This document shows positions 58,480 through 64,000 of a stretch of DNA of 64,000 nucleotides, piece after piece. The position numbers were made by a program, and so were the translations under genes. Below the pieces are notes generated by a model. That model was not told the DNA's origin, ran no database searches, and saw only the letters and a program-made list of their open reading frames with translations. Where the stretch lies: positions 5,822,001 to 5,886,000 of the forward strand of contig NC_013132.1 of the NCBI RefSeq assembly GCF_000024005.1, read 5' to 3'. Origin of the DNA: Chitinophaga pinensis DSM 2588 (GTDB lineage Bacteria > Bacteroidota > Bacteroidia > Chitinophagales > Chitinophagaceae). Numbering within the stretch: position 1 is the stretch's first letter; each line of letters begins with the position of its first letter.

Positions 58480-60759
58480 TTATTTCAGTTCACCGATGGT
58501 AAATGACTTCTGTCTGCCCTTGTATTGTTTCCTTACCTCCTGGATATCTTTCTCTACCACTTTAGCCGCCCGGTTGCTCCAGGCGCCACGGATATAACTC
58601 AGTACTTCCGCAATGTCTTTATCCGAAAACTCGTCATTGCTGCCAATACCCGGCATATCACCACTGATCTCAGGCGCTTTATATTGTTTACCCGCTACCG
58701 TTACAGGTCCGGTCAGTCCGAACAACACAATCGCTGCCAGTTTATGTTTATCGCCGGTTACAATCTCCGACTGGTTCAATGGCGGCGCAAGAGATTGAAT
58801 ACCATCACCATCTGCACCATGGCAGGTCTGACAAACTGTTTTGAACAGAACAGCGCCTCTTGGGTAAGTCTTTTGTAAACTTTCATCCATACTGGCCTTC
58901 CGGTGGTTTTCGATATCCTTTATCACCCTTTTCAGGCGTTTAGCCAGCACCAGTGTTGTGTCGGGGTTCCAGTTCTTCAGCCGTTGCTGTAACTCAATCT
59001 CTTTTCCGGCCATACTATTGATCACCGCATCCGCCACATAGGGATCGTTGGCATACGCTTCCACGAGCTGCATTTTCAGTTGCTCCACTTCCGTATGTAA
59101 CTGGGTAGGCAGTGCCGGCAGTAATAATGCCACGTAAGGCGCCAGGAACACATTCTTCTGCATAAGCGCCAGTTCACTTAACACTGCTTTACCATTAGCC
59201 GCATTGATCACAGCGGGCAAAGCCGCCAGTCCCTGTACCTGCGCATATGGGTTGGCCTGGTGCAGTAAAACCATCACATCTGTGATTTGCAAAGCGCCCA
59301 GACCTTCCAGTGTCCAAAGGGCATGTGCCTGTGTATACAGACTGTCTTTCTGCTGTAACAATGCTCTTAAAGCAGGGACCAGTGTGGTATAATGATGGTC
59401 GATGATCATCTGTTGCGCCTTATCTCTTAACCAGCCATTAGGGTTACTTAATAAAGCCAGCAGATGGGCTGGATCATTTTCAATAATCGTGGCCCTGGGA
59501 TGTGTGCCTGCCGGAACGATCCGGTAGATACGTCCGCAGTTCAAGGGATTTGTCAGGTTACGGCTTTTAATCTCGTTCTTTAAGTAAGGCGTGAGGTAAG
59601 TCTTATGCTGGATGATCCCCCTGTACATATCGAGTACATACAATGAGCCGTCCGGACCATCATACAGGCTTACCGGTCTGAAACGTTCGTCGGTACTGGT
59701 CAGGAATTCCTGGTGTGCATAGGCCTGTTGTCCTTTTACGATGTAACCGCTGTCTTTGATGATGTTGCGCTTGATCAGGTTACCGGAAGGTTCGGCCACG
59801 AATATATTATTATCGTATGCTTTGCCGAGTAAAGCGCCTCTGTATACCAGCGGACTACAAGCCGCTGTCATATTTACCAGGCGCAGACTATCATTCAGGG
59901 TACCTTTCATATAACCACGGTTTACCCCTGTAGTAGCCCTTGCCGGGTATACACGGTTGTCCGCCACGATCTTCTCGTCATAACCGGATACATTTTTCTG
60001 TTGCGGGTTATGTGCCCCCAGACCCGCAGGGAAATAATCTCCCAGTACGTTCTCCGAGTTATTATTATAGAACAGGCGGCCGTAATTATCCTGAGAAATA
60101 CCCCACTGTCCACGGAAATGCGTCAGCTCCTTTACCCATTTATTCCCCACCTTACGGTAGCGCTTATCTGATTTCGCGTTGTAGATCCAGTTGTCCATAG
60201 CACGCAACAGTCCGTTGGGCTGATGCTCCACATTTCCCCCTTCTGTATATTTATCATCTACCAGGGTTCGTTTGCCAGGTTTGTCATTGTTAATTTCGAT
60301 AAAGGACAATTTAGGCGGTTCAGCGATCAGTATCCCGTTCTCCACCAGGCAGATGGCTCTTGGCAACACAAGAGAATCTATAAATACCGTGCGTTTATCA
60401 GCCACCCCATCCTGGTTGGTATCTTCCAGTATCACTATTTTACCGTTAGGAATATCTTCACCGGTACCCACTGTGTCAGGCATATAACCGGTCATTTCTA
60501 CTACCCACATACGTCCTTTTTCGTCGAAGGTCATGGCAACAGGTACGGTTACCAGCGGCTCTGCAGCTACCAGCTGCACCTCCAGCCCTTTTTCGACGGC
60601 CATTTGCGAGATTGCTGTTTTTGCATCTGATACGGGAGATGTTGCGTATTTTTCCCTGATAGTCAGTGAGTCGGAGGAAGAGCCAGTCTTTTTGTCGCCG
60701 CCACTATTACACGCTGCTAACCATAGACTTAGTCCAATAAGATAAAACCTGTAACGCAT
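58480..60759 (-). CDS. Cytochrome c / beta-propeller dehydrogenase-like lipoprotein
   Basis: The 759-residue protein has a lipobox at Cys17 (LAAC). The N-terminal 400 residues are beta-propeller-like, as in the PVC-type membrane-bound dehydrogenase family. A helical HEAT-like region follows near residues 430-600. The C-terminus is a class I cytochrome c domain with Cys643-x2-Cys646-His647 and a Met-containing DMPGIG as possible sixth ligand. It probably oxidises a sugar or alcohol at the membrane and passes electrons to the heme. No electron-accepting partner is adjacent. Confidence 0.82.
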   Translation of the reverse strand: MRYRFYLIGLSLWLAACNSGGDKKTGSSSDSLTIREKYATSPVSDAKTAISQMAVEKGLEVQLVAAEPLVTVPVAMTFDEKGRMWVVEMTGYMPDTVGTGEDIPNGKIVILEDTNQDGVADKRTVFIDSLVLPRAICLVENGILIAEPPKLSFIEINNDKPGKRTLVDDKYTEGGNVEHQPNGLLRAMDNWIYNAKSDKRYRKVGNKWVKELTHFRGQWGISQDNYGRLFYNNNSENVLGDYFPAGLGAHNPQQKNVSGYDEKIVADNRVYPARATTGVNRGYMKGTLNDSLRLVNMTAACSPLVYRGALLGKAYDNNIFVAEPSGNLIKRNIIKDSGYIVKGQQAYAHQEFLTSTDERFRPVSLYDGPDGSLYVLDMYRGIIQHKTYLTPYLKNEIKSRNLTNPLNCGRIYRIVPAGTHPRATIIENDPAHLLALLSNPNGWLRDKAQQMIIDHHYTTLVPALRALLQQKDSLYTQAHALWTLEGLGALQITDVMVLLHQANPYAQVQGLAALPAVINAANGKAVLSELALMQKNVFLAPYVALLLPALPTQLHTEVEQLKMQLVEAYANDPYVADAVINSMAGKEIELQQRLKNWNPDTTLVLAKRLKRVIKDIENHRKASMDESLQKTYPRGAVLFKTVCQTCHGADGDGIQSLAPPLNQSEIVTGDKHKLAAIVLFGLTGPVTVAGKQYKAPEISGDMPGIGSNDEFSDKDIAEVLSYIRGAWSNRAAKVVEKDIQEVRKQYKGRQKSFTIGELK

Positions 60760-60951
60760 TATTGTAATCGATTGTAAAGACCAAAATAGAAATTAATTGG
60801 GAATTAGCGGACATAAGGCGGATAAGCGGCATAAACGTGTTTTAAAATGTTGCCGTCACCGATAGATTAAATAAACTGCTATATATACTATGTAGCCATA
60901 TTTCCCAATTTATCGCTATTTTCGCTCTTTACAACCACTTTTATCGCGCTT

Positions 60952-62214
60952 ATGGGACGTTTCCAAGGACTTATCGGGATAATCCTTATCCTCGGACTGG
61001 CTTACTTAGTTTCGAACAATAAAAAGAAGATCAATTTCCGGCTGGTGTTCAGCGGAATCGGCTTGCAGGTGCTGATCGCCCTGCTCATTTTTAAAGTAGG
61101 ATTCGTTTTTCGATTCTTTCAGGGCGTGGGTAAGGCCATGGGTAAACTGGAAGATTTTGCACGTCAGGGCGCTGCTTTCGTATATGGAGGTATTGCTGTA
61201 GAATCCAAACCTGGTACTATTGTCAACTACCTGAACGGAGGTTTCGTATTTGCCTTTAATATCACCGCCGCTATCATATTAGTATGTTGCCTGGTGGCTA
61301 TCCTTTATCACTTTGGTATCATGCAGCGGATTGTGGCTGTCATCGCGAGAGCGATGAACGTCATCATGCGTGTGAGTGGCGCAGAAGCCCTGAGTAATGT
61401 GGCCAGTGCCTTTGTGGGACAGATTGAAGCGCAGGTGATGATCAGACCATATCTCCCTTATATGACCCGCAGTGAACTGCTGGCGTCTATGAGTGGTAGT
61501 CTGGCCTGTATTGCCGGCGGGATCCTGGTGGTATACTCCAATATGGGTGCAGCCGCTGGTCTGGACCTCGCTCCTATGCTGATCACGGCAAGTCTGATGG
61601 CTGCGCCGGGTGCACTGGTGATCTCCAAGATCGTGTTCCCGGAAACAGAAGAATCTCAGACGATGGGAAAAGTAAAACTGGAAGTAAAAAGCCAGTATGT
61701 GAATGTAATTGATGCCATCACGCATGGTGCGGGCGATGGTTTTAAAATAGCCATGAACGTGATCGCGATGATCATCGGGTTCATTGCACTGATCGCCTTC
61801 CTCGACTGGGGATTGCTGAAAGTAGGTCAGTTGTGTCACCTGCCGTTTGACCTGAGTCTGAACTGGATCTTTGGAAAGATCTTTTACCCGGTAGCCTGGG
61901 CGATGGGCGTTCCTAACCAGGATGTGAACAGTGTAGCGACCCTCCTGGGACAGAAACTGACCATCAACGAGTTCATCGCATTCAAGAACCTGACAGATAA
62001 AACGATCCCTGTCGTATCAGAAAGAGGTTTGCTGATCGTGAGTATTGCAGTTTGTGGTTTCGCCAACTTCAGCAGTGTAGGTATGCAGATCGGTGGTATT
62101 GGTGTACTTGCACCAGAAAGACGTGCCGACCTTGCTTCTCTTGGGTTGAAAGCACTCTTCTGCGGAACCCTGGCATCTTATCTGTCGGCGACGATTGCCG
62201 GCATACTTATCTAA
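60952..62214 (+). CDS. CNT-family nucleoside transporter (NupC-like)
   Basis: The 420-residue membrane protein shows the concentrative nucleoside transporter layout: N-terminal helices, a SGAEALSNVASAFVGQIEAQ signature segment in the middle, and the GFANFSSVGMQIGG region near the C-terminus. It imports nucleosides with H+ or Na+. The stop at 62212-62214 is one base before the left array of heptamer repeat copy E. It might feed the nucleoside phosphorylase encoded at 30.2 kb. Confidence 0.9.
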   Translation: MGRFQGLIGIILILGLAYLVSNNKKKINFRLVFSGIGLQVLIALLIFKVGFVFRFFQGVGKAMGKLEDFARQGAAFVYGGIAVESKPGTIVNYLNGGFVFAFNITAAIILVCCLVAILYHFGIMQRIVAVIARAMNVIMRVSGAEALSNVASAFVGQIEAQVMIRPYLPYMTRSELLASMSGSLACIAGGILVVYSNMGAAAGLDLAPMLITASLMAAPGALVISKIVFPETEESQTMGKVKLEVKSQYVNVIDAITHGAGDGFKIAMNVIAMIIGFIALIAFLDWGLLKVGQLCHLPFDLSLNWIFGKIFYPVAWAMGVPNQDVNSVATLLGQKLTINEFIAFKNLTDKTIPVVSERGLLIVSIAVCGFANFSSVGMQIGGIGVLAPERRADLASLGLKALFCGTLASYLSATIAGILI

Positions 62215-62215
62215 T

Positions 62216-62401
62216 CAATTAAGAATTAGGAATTATCAATTAAGAATTATTATATAAAAGAGCGTCCCGTAAATGGTCGACGCTTTTTTTATTCAGAACG
62301 TCGTAATTCGTAATTAATCTTTCTTTCCACCAGCCATTAATATATCCCCAGCACTCACATCCCACAGGAATTCCTAATTCTTAATTCCTAATTCCTAATT
62401 G
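62216..62401. repeat. Composite heptamer repeat, copy E
   Basis: Left array: CAATTAA, GAATTAG, GAATTAT, CAATTAA, GAATTAT at 62216-62250. Right array inverted at 62367-62401, five units. Between them is a terminator-like hairpin (AGCGTC 62261-62266 with GACGCT 62279-62284, then a long T-run) and extra CGTAATT units at about 62300-62318. Confidence 0.88.
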
Positions 62402-62410
62402 ACACAAAAA

Positions 62411-62454
62411 TCCGCCTTATCTTCTACCGGACACCGGTAAGATGATAAGGCGGA
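62411..62454 (-). terminator. Terminator of the DUF4259 gene
   Basis: TCCGCCTTATC (62411-62421) pairs with GATAAGGCGGA (62444-62454), with an inner ACCGG/CCGGT stem; the minus strand then reads TTTTTG. Confidence 0.85.
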
Positions 62455-62483
62455 GCTCTTTTATAGTCTTAGTCAGCCAGAAC

Positions 62484-62882
62484 TTAGAAATTCAATCTCT
62501 TCAGCAAGTCAGCTATTACAGCATCCCAGCTTTCGTATTGTCCTTCTTCAGTTCTTACTTCTTTCATTTCAGATGTAGTCCTGATCTTTTCTACTACAGA
62601 AATAGCCAGTTTACGGAGTGCCGGAGTAGCCAGCAGGTTCAGTGAATCCAGATGATCCAGCGGATCTTCAGGGAAATCGTCACTCGCTCTGCCGGATAGT
62701 GCTGCTACAACCTCTGCAGCCGCCAGTGCGTCTTCACATTCTGATGTATCCAGTACACCATCTTTGGCCAGTGAGAACTGCAAAGTGTCGGCTACCATGC
62801 CGCCATCTTTGTTGTCCATCATTTCAAATACCCAATCTTGAGAGCCATCATTTTCGAAGTTTCTGGTACCCCATGTGCCCAT
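62484..62882 (-). CDS. DUF4259 protein
   Basis: The 132-residue acidic protein begins MGTWGTRNFENDGSQDW, the hallmark of DUF4259. The remainder is mostly helical (EDALAAAEVVAAL). It is cytosolic and of unknown function. It lies 35 bp downstream of smc on the same strand and may share its transcript. Confidence 0.75.
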   Translation of the reverse strand: MGTWGTRNFENDGSQDWVFEMMDNKDGGMVADTLQFSLAKDGVLDTSECEDALAAAEVVAALSGRASDDFPEDPLDHLDSLNLLATPALRKLAISVVEKIRTTSEMKEVRTEEGQYESWDAVIADLLKRLNF

Positions 62883-62917
62883 GATATGTAATTTTTTGGT
62901 TTGCTTTATTGATTAAC

Positions 62918-64000
62918 TTAGTTAAGACTTCTGAAATCCACAGGTACCAGTTTGCTTACGCCTGGTTCCTGCATGGTTACCCCGTAGATCACATCCACAG
63001 CTGCCATTGTCTGCTTGTTATGCGTTACAATGATGAACTGGGAATTGTCAGAGAACTTACGGATCATGTTTGTGAATTTACCTACGTTGGCATCGTCCAG
63101 CGGAGCATCCACCTCATCGAGGATACAGAATGGCGCCGGTTTGATCAGGTAAATAGCAAACAGCAGTGCTGTAGCTGTCAGTGTCTTTTCTCCTCCACTC
63201 AGCTGTGTAATGGCAGCCGGACGTTTACCCTTAGGTTTGGCAATAATCTCGATACCTGTATCTGCCAGGTTCTCGGGATCATTCAATATCATATCACACT
63301 GGTCTTCTTCGGTGAACAATGCCTTGAATACACGTACGAAGTTTTCCTTTACCTGGTTGAACGTATCGAGGAATTTTTGGTTAGCTGTCGCTTCTACTTC
63401 CTGGATCGTTGCCATCAGGGACTCTTTCGCAGTTACCAGATCCGTCTTTTGTTCCAGAATGAACTCGTAACGTTTCTTCATTTCCTGGTAAGCCTCGATA
63501 GCTGTCGGGTTGATCTCACCCATGTTCTCCAGTCGCTTCTTGAGTCTTTCGGCACTACCCTGCAGTTCATCTACCGGTAAAGCAGAACTACGCTGTTCAT
63601 CGATAATCTCATCCAGATTCACTTTAAACTCTACGCTCAACCTTTCCTTCATGGATGCCAGTTGCAATTTAAGCTCATTCACCTTATCCTTAATCACTGT
63701 CAGCGACTGCTCCAGCTGTTCTTTTGCACGTTGACGTGCGCGGAGTGTCGTTTCTTTTTCCTGCAACTGGTTACGGAAGTTGTAATATTCCTGGTCCTTT
63801 TCGTTCAGCTCTTTCTCTTCTTCTTCCTTTTTGCGGAACAGGTCAATCAGACCATCTTCCGCTGTTCCCAGCTTTTCTTCTGCTGCAGCGATATTGGCTA
63901 CAGCGTCTTCCAGCTGGGACTTATTACTGGTGATCTGGGTATGCAGATCAGACAATTGCTTGCGTTTAAAATCCAGTTCCTGCCTCAAAGCCTGTACTTT
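62918..64000 (-). CDS. smc: SMC chromosome segregation ATPase, C-terminal part (5' end outside the window)
   Basis: The visible ~360 residues are the C-terminal coiled coil and head of SMC. The coiled coil is rich in Lys, Glu and Leu. The ABC signature is LSGGEKTLTA and Walker B is CILDEVDAPLDD, followed by an IVTHNKQTM switch segment. SMC with ScpAB condenses and separates chromosomes. The frame is open to base 64000 on the minus strand, so the N-terminal head lies outside. Confidence 0.95.
   Translation of the reverse strand, partial: KVQALRQELDFKRKQLSDLHTQITSNKSQLEDAVANIAAAEEKLGTAEDGLIDLFRKKEEEEKELNEKDQEYYNFRNQLQEKETTLRARQRAKEQLEQSLTVIKDKVNELKLQLASMKERLSVEFKVNLDEIIDEQRSSALPVDELQGSAERLKKRLENMGEINPTAIEAYQEMKKRYEFILEQKTDLVTAKESLMATIQEVEATANQKFLDTFNQVKENFVRVFKALFTEEDQCDMILNDPENLADTGIEIIAKPKGKRPAAITQLSGGEKTLTATALLFAIYLIKPAPFCILDEVDAPLDDANVGKFTNMIRKFSDNSQFIIVTHNKQTMAAVDVIYGVTMQEPGVSKLVPVDFRSLN

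Overview
The window reads as an ordinary chromosomal stretch of a Bacteroidota bacterium, most likely a Chitinophagaceae member close to Chitinophaga (inference from gene content, not a database hit). Evidence: Bacteroidota-type promoters (TTTG, about 19 bp, TAnnTTTG), type IX secretion cargo (a CHU_C-type gliding/sorting C-terminus and a Por-type C-terminus), a DUF2723 membrane protein, futalosine-type menaquinone synthesis, DUF6520/MauE genes, and Tat-exported Gfo/Idh oxidoreductases. There is no phage, IS, CRISPR or rRNA.

Layout. 1-5.9 kb: end of an SDR, a SAM hydrolase, a large DUF2723 membrane enzyme and a Zn-ribbon protein. 6-11.5 kb: an exported sugar isomerase/epimerase-like protein, a VWA plus MoxR/Mg-chelatase-like AAA+ pair, and a Tat-exported Gfo/Idh oxidoreductase. 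11.5-15 kb: ankyrin protein, exported phosphoesterase, ABC ATPase plus membrane partner, and a GNAT behind a probable transcription attenuator. 15.2-23.3 kb: regulator/reductase modules (AraC, TetR, SDR), an SseB-like protein, DUF416, DUF92 and GNAT proteins. 23.4-28 kb: a large outer-membrane protein whose N-terminal half looks kinase-like, and a DHA2 exporter. 28-31 kb: a MauE/DUF6520/Crp cluster, two tRNA-Cys genes and a nucleoside phosphorylase. 31.3-34.6 kb: dapF, CorA, NUDIX and a queuosine-precursor transporter. 34.7-44 kb: polysaccharide genes (GT2, Wzx-like flippase, wecB, GT4), interrupted by an AraC/SDR pair and an AraC remnant. 44-49 kb: NlpC/P60 lipoprotein, dnaE, trxA. 49-56.5 kb: T9SS cargo (intact CHU_C protein plus a collapsed paralogue; M43 protease), mqnE and DUF192. 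57-64 kb: an NtrC-type regulator, a cytochrome c/beta-propeller lipoprotein, a CNT nucleoside transporter, DUF4259 and the C-terminal part of SMC.

The most unusual non-genic signal is a composite repeat present five times (about 4.96, 20.1, 31.05, 35.63 and 62.2 kb). Tandem 7-bp units of the form (G/C)AATTAR point one way on the left and the opposite way on the right, enclosing a terminator-like hairpin. All copies sit at gene 3' ends, and in five reading frames the stop codon, sometimes with the last residues, is supplied by the repeat. Two further regulatory finds are an identical 20-bp palindrome in front of both the TetR gene and the neighbouring SDR gene, and an attenuator-like leader (short Met/Leu ORF, antiterminator, terminator) before the GNAT gene at 14.5 kb.

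Limits: all family names come from reading translations and motifs by eye. Starts were moved to internal ATGs where the longer frame began with GTG or TTG inside a promoter or hairpin.
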